Shown in pieces: positions 8,367 to 17,610 of a stretch of 64,000 bases of DNA. The notes beneath the pieces are model-generated. The model ran no database searches. It worked only from the letters and a program-made list of their open reading frames with translations, and was not told where the DNA came from. Where the stretch lies: contig NZ_QUKD01000005.1 of NCBI RefSeq assembly GCF_003480915.1, positions 366,152 to 430,151 on the forward strand, written 5' to 3'. Made by a program: the position numbers and the translations under genes. The DNA is from Parabacteroides sp. TM07-1AC. GTDB lineage: Bacteria; Bacteroidota; Bacteroidia; Bacteroidales; Tannerellaceae. Every line of letters starts with the position of its first letter. Position 1 is the first letter of the stretch.

Positions 8367-8479
8367 ATATCCCGACAAACGAACGAATCTGAAATAGAAA
8401 TAAGATCATAAATCTATAACTTTAGGGTACAAGAGTAAAAATGAAACCATTATAAGCTATAGTAAACGCTCTAAAATGT

Positions 8480-8487
8480 TATATTTG
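8480..8487 (+). promoter_or_regulatory. -7 box for the PagL-like gene
   Basis: TATATTTG fits TAnnTTTG, 60 bases before the ATG at 8547. The -33 element is weak. Confidence 0.45.
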
Positions 8488-8546
8488 CGAGACATTAGGT
8501 ATTTGACCCTGATTATCTATCAAATAACAAACGAGTAGAGCAACGT

Positions 8547-9803
8547 ATGAAAAGTGGAACAGAGAGGTTGAATGTCCTGATTATCCTGATTGCAATGTGC
8601 TTTTTATCCGGCATTGCTTTTGCTGATGATGGGACATATAAAAACGTACCGAGGGATATGACAGATTCCATATCCTATTCACGTCATTTGATCCATAGGT
8701 TAGGTATCGACGGACGGCCTACTTATATTTTCCCAACCAACTCTTTCCTGCGAGGAGACAATATGGATATGAAACCTATCCGTAAATCCATCTCTGCCCA
8801 TTTGAAATATTCCTTTCAATATTATCCGAACAGTTACACGGACCGAATTTACAGAGGTTCCTACCAAGGACTTGGACTGGCTATGTATTCGTTTGATAAT
8901 AAAGAGGAAATAGGAACTCCCTTTGCCCTTTACCTCTTTCAGGGTGCACGTATTGCCCAGCTCAATCCCCGTCTGTCGTTCAACTATGAATGGAACTTCG
9001 GAGCTTCTTTCGGCTGGAAGCCTTATGAAGAATATGATAATCCGTACAACAAAGTGATCGGTTCGAAAATCAACGCTTATATCAATGCTAATTTCTACCT
9101 GAACTATATTCTTTCAAAAGAACTGGATCTGACAGCCGGAGTGGATTTAACGCATTTCTCGAATGGGAATACCCGGTTTCCGAATGCGGGACTGAATACG
9201 GTCGGACTGAAAGTGGGACTGGTATATAACTTTAACAGGAACGGCGATTTATTTTCCAAACCGTTCTTCCAGCCTCCTGTACCCCGTTTCCCTCGCCATA
9301 TCAGCTATGATGTCGTCCTGTTCGGTTCATGGCGTCGGAAAGGTGTCTATGTGGGAGAAGGACAGGTTGCTGCCCCGGGAGCATTTGCGGTAGCAGGATT
9401 CAACATTAACCCGATGTATAACTTCGGATATAATTTTCGGGCAGGTGTATCGGTGGATGGAGTTTATGACGAGAGTGCCAATATCTATGCCGATCCCTAC
9501 TCCTCTTCTTCTACCGAACAGTTTTACCGTCCGCCGCTCAGCTACCAACTGGCACTGGGACTTTCTGCCCGTGCCGAATATGTGATGCCTTACTTTACAG
9601 TCGGAATAGGCTTGGGAGGAAATGTAATACACCGCGGAGGGGATCTGAAAGGTTTATATCAGGTTCTAGCACTTAAAATCGAAGTTACCCGTAGTTCATT
9701 TATACATATCGGATACAACCTGCAAAACTTCCATACTCCCAATTACTTAATGCTAGGTATCGGATACCGGTTCCATAACAAGTATCCGACATTCCACCGA
9801 TAA
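8547..9803 (+). CDS. Acyloxyacyl hydrolase, PagL-like lipid A deacylase
   Basis: A 418-residue outer-membrane beta-barrel. It has a signal peptide (LIILIAMCFLSGIAFA) and many short amphipathic strands with aromatic ends. The key motif is HFSNGNTRFPNAGLN near residue 203: His203 and Ser205 match the His-Ser catalytic pair of PagL, which removes the 3-O-linked acyl chain from lipid A. The barrel is longer than the 150-170 residues of Pseudomonas PagL; the extra C-terminal half with RAEYVMPYFTVG is seen in Bacteroidales members. The likely role is outer-membrane lipid remodelling and lowering of endotoxin activity. Monocistronic, with its own promoter, and convergent with mutS. Confidence 0.78.
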   Translation: MKSGTERLNVLIILIAMCFLSGIAFADDGTYKNVPRDMTDSISYSRHLIHRLGIDGRPTYIFPTNSFLRGDNMDMKPIRKSISAHLKYSFQYYPNSYTDRIYRGSYQGLGLAMYSFDNKEEIGTPFALYLFQGARIAQLNPRLSFNYEWNFGASFGWKPYEEYDNPYNKVIGSKINAYINANFYLNYILSKELDLTAGVDLTHFSNGNTRFPNAGLNTVGLKVGLVYNFNRNGDLFSKPFFQPPVPRFPRHISYDVVLFGSWRRKGVYVGEGQVAAPGAFAVAGFNINPMYNFGYNFRAGVSVDGVYDESANIYADPYSSSSTEQFYRPPLSYQLALGLSARAEYVMPYFTVGIGLGGNVIHRGGDLKGLYQVLALKIEVTRSSFIHIGYNLQNFHTPNYLMLGIGYRFHNKYPTFHR

Positions 9804-9900
9804 AAATAATTTGTCATATCCCTGAAAGTAAATTTAAATTGCCTTTTCTCCACCGAAGGAGACAGGGAAGAAACTTTTGTTTTCTCAGCATGAAACTGTC

Positions 9901-12549
9901 TTACTTCCCTGTTATAATCTTCCTTATCTCGCTTAGTTTGTTGAGAGCTTCTATCGGAGTAAGATTGTTGACATCGAGATTCTTGATTTCGTCGCGTACC
10001 TGGCTTAGTACGGGATCATCCAGTTGGAAGAAGCTGAGTTGATAACCTTCGGCAGCAGAAGCGATTTCCCGGACGGGCTTTGCTTTTACTTTTCCTTTAC
10101 CTTTTGCTTTCTCTTTACAATCGATACTTTCCTGTCGATTATCCGTTTCCAGTTGTTTCAATATCTCGTTGGAACGTTTCACGATACTTTTCGGCATACC
10201 CGCCATCTTCGCCACATGGATACCGAAGCTATGTTCACTACCACCGGGAACCAGTTTACGCAGGAATATCACCTTATTGGAAACCTCTTTTACCGATACA
10301 TTATAATTCTTGATTCGTTTGAAAGAACGTTCCATCTCGTTCAGTTCATGATAATGGGTAGCGAAAAGCGTCTTGGCACGGGCATTCGGATGCTCATGGA
10401 TATATTCGACAATCGCCCAGGCAATCGAAATACCGTCGTAGGTACTTGTTCCCCGCCCCAGTTCATCGAAAAGAACCAAACTGCGTGAAGACATATTATT
10501 CAAGATGTTCGAAGCCTCGTTCATCTCCACCATAAAAGTAGATTCACCGACGGATATATTATCGGAAGCCCCGACACGGGTAAATATCTTATCTACCATA
10601 CCGATACGGGCAGACTCGGCAGGAACGAAACAACCGATCTGTGCCATCAGCGTGATCAATGCCGTCTGGCGCAGCAATGCTGATTTACCCGCCATATTCG
10701 GACCTGTGATAATAATGATCTGCTGCTGCTCGCTATCTAGATACACATCGTTGGCAATATAGGCCTCACCCAACGGCAACTGCTTCTCAATCACCGGATG
10801 GCGGCCCGACTTTATATCGATCACATCCGAATCATCTACATTCGGACGGATATAACGGTTACCCTCCGCTACCTTAGCAAACGATAACAGGCAGTCCAGG
10901 CGACCGATCAGGTTAGCATCCACCTGGATAGGAGGTATAAATTCGGCAAGACAGGTTACCAGCTCGGTAAACAGGCGGCCTTCAAGGGAAAGTATCTTTT
11001 CCTCCGCTCCCAATATCTTTTCTTCGTACTCTTTCAGCTCCTCCGTAATATAACGTTCGGCATTCACCAGTGTCTGCTTGCGTATCCATTCAGCCGGAAC
11101 TTTATCTTTATGTGCGTTGCGCACTTCTATATAATAACCGAACACATTATTAAACGCAATCTTCAAGCTCGGAATCCCGGTCTTCTCACTTTCCCGTTGT
11201 TGTACCTGTATCAGGTAATCCTTACCGGAATAAGCAATAGCACGCAATTCATCCAATTCCGCATTGACTCCTTTGGCTATGACACCGCCCTTATTCAGTA
11301 AAGCGGGCGGATCGTTATTGATCTCTTTCTCGATCCGGTCGCGTATCTCCGTACAGGCATTCAACTGTTCACCGATACGGGAAAGGCTCGGCTCGTCACT
11401 TGCCATACAAGCCTCTTTAATAGGCTCGATCGCCCGGAGAGCGACTTTCAACTGTACCACCTCACGAGGAGAAACACGTCCCACAGCCACTTTGGAAATA
11501 ATACGTTCCAGGTCACCGATCTGTTCGATCTGTTCGTCCAGTATCTCTTTTACTTCCGGATGACGGAAGAAATAATCCACCACATTCTGGCGTTCCTGAA
11601 TCGGTTTGACATCTTTCAAGGGGAACAGAACCCAGCGGCGCAACATGCGCGATCCCATAGGAGAAACGGTTTTGTCGATTACGTCCAGCAGGCTGGTGCC
11701 CTCATCGTTCATCGTACCGACCAGCTCCAGGCTGCGTACCGTAAATTTATCGAGTCGTACATAACGGTCTTCCTCGATACGTGACAGTGCCGTGATATGT
11801 GAAATATGTGTATGTTGTGTCTGATCCAGATAATACAGGATAGCACCCGAAGCAACCACTCCCAGCTTCAGATGTTCCACACCGAAACCTTTCAGGTTCT
11901 TTGTCTCAAAATGTCTCAGCAGGCGGTCGTTGGCGGCATCAGCCGAAAAAACCCAGTCTTCCATCTCGAAAGTAAAGAAACGGGGACCGAACACTTCCTC
12001 AAATTTCTTGCGATTATTACGTTCGATAAGTACCTCTTTCGGAGAGAAATTATTGAGCAGCTTGTCGATATAGTCGATCGTTCCCTCAGCAGTCAGAAAC
12101 TCACCGGTCGAAATATCCAGGAAAGCGACACCGCAAACCTCCTTCCCGAAATGAACGGCAGCGAGGAAGTTATTTTCCTTATGATTCAGAATATTGTCAT
12201 TGATGGAAACTCCCGGTGTGACCAACTCCGTAACCCCACGCTTCACCAGTTTCTTGGTCATTTTCGGATCTTCCAGCTGATCACAGATGGCAACACGCTT
12301 ACCGGCACGGACCAGTTTTGGCAAGTAAGTATCGAGTGCATGATGCGGAAAACCTGCCATTTCGATAAACTGTCCCGGTCCGTTGGCTTTCTTAGTCTGT
12401 ACGATCCCCAGTATTTCGGCACCTACTACGGCATCTTCGCCATACATTTCGTAAAAGTCTCCTACACGGAACAGAAGAACAGCATCCGGATGTTTCGCTT
12501 TAATATCGAAATACTGCTTCATCAATGGGGTTTCAACTATTTTTGCCAC
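9901..12549 (-). CDS. mutS: DNA mismatch repair protein MutS
   Basis: Recognises base mismatches and small loops and starts methyl-independent repair with MutL. The mismatch-reading motif GDFYEMY lies near residue 35, and the Walker A motif [11 protein letters not shown] near residue 615, followed by [12 protein letters not shown] (Walker B and signature) and ATHYHEL. From the GTG at 12547-12549 the protein is 882 residues, the usual size. The open frame extends 61 codons further upstream, but that part is not conserved and overlaps a promoter box at 12585-12592, so it is not translated. An ATG at 12522 is the alternative start. The C-terminus carries a Lys-rich linker ([12 protein letters not shown]) and the short dimerisation helix. 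Its upstream region borders a putative invertible segment. Confidence 0.95.
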   Translation of the reverse strand: MAKIVETPLMKQYFDIKAKHPDAVLLFRVGDFYEMYGEDAVVGAEILGIVQTKKANGPGQFIEMAGFPHHALDTYLPKLVRAGKRVAICDQLEDPKMTKKLVKRGVTELVTPGVSINDNILNHKENNFLAAVHFGKEVCGVAFLDISTGEFLTAEGTIDYIDKLLNNFSPKEVLIERNNRKKFEEVFGPRFFTFEMEDWVFSADAANDRLLRHFETKNLKGFGVEHLKLGVVASGAILYYLDQTQHTHISHITALSRIEEDRYVRLDKFTVRSLELVGTMNDEGTSLLDVIDKTVSPMGSRMLRRWVLFPLKDVKPIQERQNVVDYFFRHPEVKEILDEQIEQIGDLERIISKVAVGRVSPREVVQLKVALRAIEPIKEACMASDEPSLSRIGEQLNACTEIRDRIEKEINNDPPALLNKGGVIAKGVNAELDELRAIAYSGKDYLIQVQQRESEKTGIPSLKIAFNNVFGYYIEVRNAHKDKVPAEWIRKQTLVNAERYITEELKEYEEKILGAEEKILSLEGRLFTELVTCLAEFIPPIQVDANLIGRLDCLLSFAKVAEGNRYIRPNVDDSDVIDIKSGRHPVIEKQLPLGEAYIANDVYLDSEQQQIIIITGPNMAGKSALLRQTALITLMAQIGCFVPAESARIGMVDKIFTRVGASDNISVGESTFMVEMNEASNILNNMSSRSLVLFDELGRGTSTYDGISIAWAIVEYIHEHPNARAKTLFATHYHELNEMERSFKRIKNYNVSVKEVSNKVIFLRKLVPGGSEHSFGIHVAKMAGMPKSIVKRSNEILKQLETDNRQESIDCKEKAKGKGKVKAKPVREIASAAEGYQLSFFQLDDPVLSQVRDEIKNLDVNNLTPIEALNKLSEIRKIITGK

Positions 12550-12584
12550 GGGATATATGCTTTTGTCATTAAATTTAAACCGTA

Positions 12585-12592
12585 CAAAGGTA
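12585..12592 (-). promoter_or_regulatory. -7 box of mutS
   Basis: On the minus strand this reads TACCTTTG, fitting TAnnTTTG, about 35 bases upstream of the GTG start. It lies outside the neighbouring inverted repeats, so mutS should be transcribed whichever way that segment points. Confidence 0.55.
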
Positions 12593-12631
12593 CAATTTTT
12601 TACGAAAGTATGAAGGTAGGAAAAATAACAT

Positions 12632-12902
12632 AGTCCAGTAAGAACTTTGTTAATACTGGATGCAAATATAGTAAATATTACTTTCCACACCTTATATCTA
12701 AGTTTAATAATCAATGCTTCTCCTAAATACAACTGTATTTGATATTATTTATGCCAATAAAAAAATACTGATTAAGTACCAATACGGGAATTAACCGTCA
12801 TGATATCATCCCCTCAAAAAAATGATTTATCCTAATTAATAAAAGCATTCGCAAAAGAGAGTAGCTATAAATCAGCATATCAGACAAAGTTCTTACTGAA
12901 CT
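12632..12902. repeat. Second probable invertible segment between mutS and the GLUG locus
   Basis: AGTCCAGTAAGAACTTTGT (12632-12650) and the reverse complement of 12884-12902 (AGTTCAGTAAGAACTTTGT) match at 18 of 19 bases. They enclose 233 bp of AT-rich non-coding DNA. A promoter -7 box sits 12 bases inside the left repeat and faces outward. Size, repeat length and promoter position fit the phase-variable promoters of Bacteroidales. No recombinase gene is adjacent; the nearest is at 361-1290. Inversion itself is inferred. Confidence 0.6.
12662..12669 (-). promoter_or_regulatory. -7 box inside the second invertible segment, facing mutS
   Basis: The minus strand reads TATATTTG (TAnnTTTG). The -33 region is weak. 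In the present orientation it drives leftward toward mutS; after inversion it would sit just inside the right repeat and drive the genes at 12922 and 13225. I saw no comparable box facing right. Confidence 0.5.
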
Positions 12903-12921
12903 AAATTAAAATCTACTCACT

Positions 12922-13179
12922 ATGGCCTCAAATGAACCCAAAAAGCGCAGCATTACCGGCAATCTTGTTGCTAACATGCTGACAGAGCGTGAAGACGACT
13001 TCACTTTTAATGTAACTTACGTAGCAAACCGATCGATTGAAGACCTGTGTAAAATCGCAGCAAATGGAAAAAGTAAATTCTCGGCATCCGAATTATTGAG
13101 TGCTTATACCGATTTAAAGGAGGTAGCCAAGGAAGAATTATACTCAGTTTCTACCGTAGATCGCCCAGTAATCGAATAA
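12922..13179 (+). CDS. Short protein resembling the N-terminal part of HU-like (DUF4469-type) DNA-binding proteins
   Basis: An 85-residue protein with no signal peptide or membrane segment. The stretch NLVANMLTEREDDFTFNV followed by ANRSIEDLCKIAANGKSKFSASELLSAYTDLKEVAKEELY resembles the start of the HU-like/DUF4469 family of Bacteroidales, whose members are usually two to three times longer. The open frame stops cleanly and the next 45 bases hold no continuation, so it is either a naturally short member or a truncated one. It is the first gene to the right of the putative invertible segment and lies 45 bases before the GLUG surface gene, so both may share the switchable promoter. The function is unknown. 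Confidence 0.5.
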   Translation: MASNEPKKRSITGNLVANMLTEREDDFTFNVTYVANRSIEDLCKIAANGKSKFSASELLSAYTDLKEVAKEELYSVSTVDRPVIE

Positions 13180-13224
13180 CCTTATCATCGATGATCATCG
13201 TCGAAATACTTAAAAATTACATTA

Positions 13225-15899
13225 ATGAACATGGAAATAAATAATTCACTACATCTATCAATTAAGAGACTGCCTATATTCGTGTTTTTCTGTCTTATTT
13301 GTGGGCTAGTTCATGCAGAAAATACTCCCTGGGATGGAGGAATAGCCAAAGCCATCGCTAATGAAGAAGGGGGGAATGGACAGGATGTCAATCAACCTAT
13401 TCTAATAGCTACGGCTGAAGAACTGGCTTATCTAGCGCAACAAACAAATGCCGGCGGAAAGGAACTAGAGTTGACAAACGGAGATAAAATAAGTGAATAT
13501 ACAAACTTTCAAGACCTGTATTTCCAGCTAACAGAGGATATAGATTTGAATAATAAAAAGTACTGATAGGTTGCAGTGCCGATGTTCCATTCAAAGGCTA
13601 TTTTGATGGCAATAATAAAACGATAAGCAACCTGGCTAATATAACTGAATCTGATGATATTAATTATGCAGGTTTATTCGGATACATAGAGAACGGTTCC
13701 ATACAGAATTTACATATTGAAATCGCAGAAGCAGGGCTGCATACAACTAGTGCAGGATATGTTGGAGCACTAGCTGGTTATGTTGAGGATAGCCCAATAA
13801 CAAATTGCAGTGTAAAAGGAGGAGATATAACAAGCGAAGTAGACATTAAACTCTCTAGCCAACTAACCGTAGGTGGCTTGATCAGACACATAATAACTAG
13901 CTACATAACTGATTGCCGTAGTTCTGTGAACGTGAAAGCTACTCTTACAGGTGGATCAGGCCTTATGGTTGGAGGTATTACCGGAATCAATGCACATTCA
14001 TCTTTCACAAACTGCCACTATTCGGGTTCTGTTATGGCAGTCGATGAACGAAAGGATGCTTCTCCTAACAGTTATGCCGGAGGAATTACCGGTACAAGCG
14101 ATTTATCACCTGTTGGTCTTGAGTCTAAAGCCAGTACAATATCCCAATGTACCGCCTGTGTAAATATATCTGCAGGTGCTTATGCCGGAGGCATTGTAGG
14201 AGATTTTTCAGAAGGGACTATAGAAAAGTGCTGGGTCAAAGGTGTTATCTCTACAAAAGAAACTGAAGGTCAGGCTGGGGGTATCGTAGGACACAATAAA
14301 TATGGAGGAAAAGTTACAGAATGTTATAATTGGGCTTCTGTTACTGCTTCAGAGGCTGCCGGAGGAATTGTCGGATATGAATATACCACTTCTCTTTTTA
14401 CTATATCAAAATGCTGGAGTTCAGGTGACATTACTGCTCCCGTAGTTGGTGGCATAGCTGGCTATATAGGTTTTGGCTCTATTGAAGAATGCTATACATC
14501 CGGAAATATAACGGGAAATTATGCCGGAGGAATTGCCGCATATGCTGGATCAGAAATCATCAAAAATTGTTCTTCGACGGCAAATGTAGTAGCAGAAAGC
14601 GAAGAAGAGGAAGACTCTTTTGCCGGAGGGATTGTCGGAGTGGGTCTCAAATATAGCAGTTACCAAGGAACATCCATCCAAAACTGTTATGCTACAGGCA
14701 AAATAAGTTCAAATTACGCAGCAGGAGGTATCGCCGGCCTAAACCGGAGTGATGCTGGAAGTATAACCCATTGCGTTGCACTAAACATAGAGGGAATAAG
14801 CGAAATTGCTAAAGACAAACTTTCTCTGAAAGCCTCTCCCGAAGTATCCTTGGGTCGCATAACAGCAGATAAACAGGGTACGCTCACCTCGAATTTTGCC
14901 AGTCCACTTATTCCCGGAGATTGGACAGATGAAGCCTCCGGCAAAGACGGTGACGACCTTACTTCCACTAATTTCACACAAGGTAACGGAAACGCCTTTG
15001 ACGGATGGGACGACACGGATGTCTGGTCGTTCGACCCTGACGGTATAAATCTGCCAATATTAAAAGTATTTGGTGAAAATTCTGCAGGTAAACCAGTACA
15101 ACCGAACATTCCGAAGTCCGACTTCCTTACTTTTACCGTCAAGTATGACATACCACAGAACGGTACGATAACTGTATCCTCTTCTACCGAAAATTCCATA
15201 CAATCCGGTGCACCTATTGCCGGAGGAACCGAATTAATCATTTCCGCAACACCTAACGATGGGTATGAACTGACCAGTCTCAATGTAAACGATAACCCTT
15301 TTAAATCCGGCGATACTTATATTGTAACTGGTGATGTTAAAATCAGTGCCTCTTTCGATGTCAAACCGACTCCACCCGATCCCGACCCTGTAATACCTGA
15401 TCCAGATCCTACACCCACGGTTTTCCATTCGGTTACACTACCACAAGTGGAAGGTGCAACAACCGATCCGATAGCCGGTATTTATGAAGTGGAGGCATGG
15501 AGTAGTTTCCGTTTCTATCTTACGCTTGATAAAGAATATGATCTGTCCGAACCTGTTGTGACCACCGATCGCGGTGAAACCATCACTCCCCGAAATAGCG
15601 ACGGAGCATATATAATAAAATACATTCGCCAGCCGGTTGAAATCTATATAGATAATATCGTTAAGAACCCCGACCCGGTAGCTAATGAAACGATTAAAAC
15701 CGACCAATCGAAAGTATGGACGGAGGGAGGATGTCTACATATTATATCTGCAACCACCGGACAACTGTACATCTATACGGTTGAGGGCAAACTGCAAAAG
15801 AAGCAACCTGTTATAACAGGCGAAACGGTAACCATCCCGCTACCGGAAGGATTCTACATAATTCGTATTAATAATGAACAGTTTAAAGTAATTATTTAG
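13225..15899 (+). pseudogene. GLUG-repeat surface protein with InlB-like repeat and sorting tail, frameshifted
   Basis: Two open frames form one gene. 13225-13566 encodes a signal peptide (LPIFVFFCLICGLVHA) and the usual start of GLUG proteins (LTEDIDLNNKKY), then hits TGA at 13564-13566. The other frame takes up at once at about 13563 (IGCSADVPFKGYFDGN) and stays open to 15899. Adding one G to TACTGATAGG would restore TAC-TGG-ATA. The main part holds about ten GLUG-type repeats (GGIVGY, NCYxxG). A divergent InlB B-type repeat (about 15130-15360) and a Pro-Asp linker follow, and the end (GQLYIYTVEGKLQKK...GFYIIRINNEQFKVII) is a T9SS-type sorting domain. Such proteins are secreted surface adhesin-like proteins. 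Real mutation, assembly error and a slipped phase state are all possible. Confidence 0.75.
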
Positions 15900-16028
15900 T
15901 AAATAATGCTTCCTTAGTCAAAGGGATAAAAAAATAGCCAAAACCGATAGAGTTTACTAGTCAGAGGGGATACGTCAAAGTTATATTTGAAACGTGTCCC
16001 CTTCTCTATTTATTTCAGAAAAAAAATA

Positions 16029-16036
16029 TAACTTTG
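16029..16036 (+). promoter_or_regulatory. -7 box of the sulfatase gene
   Basis: TAACTTTG fits TAnnTTTG. Transcription would begin near 16043, which rules out the in-frame start codons at 15994 and 16042 and supports the ATG at 16069. Confidence 0.55.
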
Positions 16037-16068
16037 CCAGCATGTCTGATAAGAAACATCTTAGATTC

Positions 16069-17508
16069 ATGAAAAAAACTATTTTACTCGCTTCCGGCCT
16101 GATTGCGGCCATCCCTTTTGTGCATGCACAAAAAAACAAAGACAAAAAACCGAATGTCGTATTCATCCTGGCAGATGACCTGGGATACGGCGATTTGAGT
16201 TGTTACGGACAGGAAAAGTTCAGCACTCCCAACATCGACCAACTGGCACAAAACGGTATGCGTTTCACCCAGTGTTACTCAGGAACAACTGTCAGTGCCC
16301 CTTCCCGCTCCTGCCTGTTGACAGGTACACACAGCGGACATACTCCTATCCGTGGAAACAAGGAACTGGATCCGGAAGGACAATTCCCATTACCTGCTGA
16401 TGCACGTACTATCTTCCATGTCATGCAGGATGCAGGATACAAGACTTCTGCCTTCGGTAAATGGGGATTAGGTTACATTGGCACTACCGGTGATCCTAAA
16501 AACCAGGGTTGCGAAACATTCTTCGGATATAACTGCCAGCTATTGGCTCACAGCTATTATCCTGACCATCTGTGGGATAACGACCAACGTGTCGAACTGA
16601 AAGATAACGTATTGGATGTTGAATATGGAAAAGGAACCTATTCGCAAGACCTGATCCACTCCAAAGCACTCGATTACCTGGATAATCTAAAAGAAGACGA
16701 ACCGTTCTTCATGTGGTATCCGACTATTCTACCTCACGCCGAACTGATCGTGCCGGAAGACAGCATCATCAAAAAGTTCCGTGGTATGTATCCGGAAAAA
16801 GCTTATAAAGGAACAGAACCGGGCAATCCGGGATTCCGTAAAGGGGGTTACTGCACACAGCTTTATCCGCATGCTACATTCGCAGCGATGATCTATCGCC
16901 TGGACGTATATGTGGGACAGATCGTACAGAAACTGAAAGACAAAGGATTATATGATAACACGATTATTATATTCGCCAGCGATAACGGCCCTCACATGGA
17001 AGGTGGCGCCGATCCTGATTTCTTCAACAGCAATGGCATCTACCGTGGTTACAAACGTGACCTGTATGAAGGCGGTATCCGTGTGCCGATGATCATTTCA
17101 TGGCCGGGACACATACAGCCGGGAACAGAAACGAATTTCATGTGTTCTTTCTGGGACGTATTGCCTACTTTCGAAGAGATCATCCATCCGAAAGCGAAAC
17201 AGAAAGAAATGGACGGCGTAAGCATGCTGCCGTTGTTGCAAAACCGCAAAGGACAGAAGGAACATGAATTTCTGTACTTCGAATTTCAGGAAATGAATGG
17301 CCGTCAGGCTGTACGCCAGGGTTCATGGAAACTGGTACACATGAATATCCGTGGAGATAAACCGTATTATGAACTTTATAACTTAGCAGCCGATCCTTCG
17401 GAAAAATACAACCTGTTGGATAAATATCCGGAAAAGGTGGCCGAGCTGAAAGAGATCATGGTACGCGAACATATTGAAGATCCTAACTGGCCATTGCTGA
17501 AAAAGTAA
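16069..17508 (+). CDS. Sulfatase, S-type (serine-modified)
   Basis: A 479-residue exported sulfatase of the S1 (alkaline phosphatase-like) family. The signal peptide (MKKTILLASGLIAAIPFVHA) is followed by the metal-binding LADDLGYGD. The modified active-site motif is Ser76-Ala-Pro-Ser-Arg, then SCLLTG. A serine at this position is turned to formylglycine by the anaerobic maturase anSME, not by the aerobic enzyme. KWGLGY and the IFASDNGPH segment supply further active-site residues. It removes sulfate esters from glycans or aryl compounds; the exact substrate is not evident. It has no SusC/SusD or glycoside hydrolase neighbours, so it is not in an obvious polysaccharide utilisation locus. A strong terminator follows. 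Confidence 0.92.
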   Translation: MKKTILLASGLIAAIPFVHAQKNKDKKPNVVFILADDLGYGDLSCYGQEKFSTPNIDQLAQNGMRFTQCYSGTTVSAPSRSCLLTGTHSGHTPIRGNKELDPEGQFPLPADARTIFHVMQDAGYKTSAFGKWGLGYIGTTGDPKNQGCETFFGYNCQLLAHSYYPDHLWDNDQRVELKDNVLDVEYGKGTYSQDLIHSKALDYLDNLKEDEPFFMWYPTILPHAELIVPEDSIIKKFRGMYPEKAYKGTEPGNPGFRKGGYCTQLYPHATFAAMIYRLDVYVGQIVQKLKDKGLYDNTIIIFASDNGPHMEGGADPDFFNSNGIYRGYKRDLYEGGIRVPMIISWPGHIQPGTETNFMCSFWDVLPTFEEIIHPKAKQKEMDGVSMLPLLQNRKGQKEHEFLYFEFQEMNGRQAVRQGSWKLVHMNIRGDKPYYELYNLAADPSEKYNLLDKYPEKVAELKEIMVREHIEDPNWPLLKK

Positions 17509-17549
17509 AAACCATTTCGTTGGCTTCAACGATATGATTGAAGATAAAT

Positions 17550-17597
17550 ATAAAAGCAGGCTGGATTAATTAATAAAATAATCCAGCCTGCTTTTAT
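17550..17597. terminator. Bidirectional terminator between sulfatase and C10 peptidase
   Basis: An 18-base perfect stem (ATAAAAGCAGGCTGGATT at 17550-17567 with its complement at 17580-17597) with A/T runs on both sides. It serves the two convergent genes. Confidence 0.85.
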
Positions 17598-17610
17598 TTA
17601 TAATACCTAA

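Noticed and set aside
12550..12732. Longer N-terminus for MutS
   Set aside because: The extra 61 codons are not family-like and run over the TACCTTTG promoter box and one arm of the invertible segment.
12632..12902. Phase-variable expression of mutS (switchable mutator)
   Set aside because: mutS has its own promoter box between the repeat and its start codon, so inversion should at most add or remove a second transcript.
13551..13566. Programmed -1 frameshift in the GLUG gene
   Set aside because: The A run has only five A before G and does not form a proper slippery heptamer in the reading frame, and no downstream pseudoknot is evident; a simple indel explains it better.
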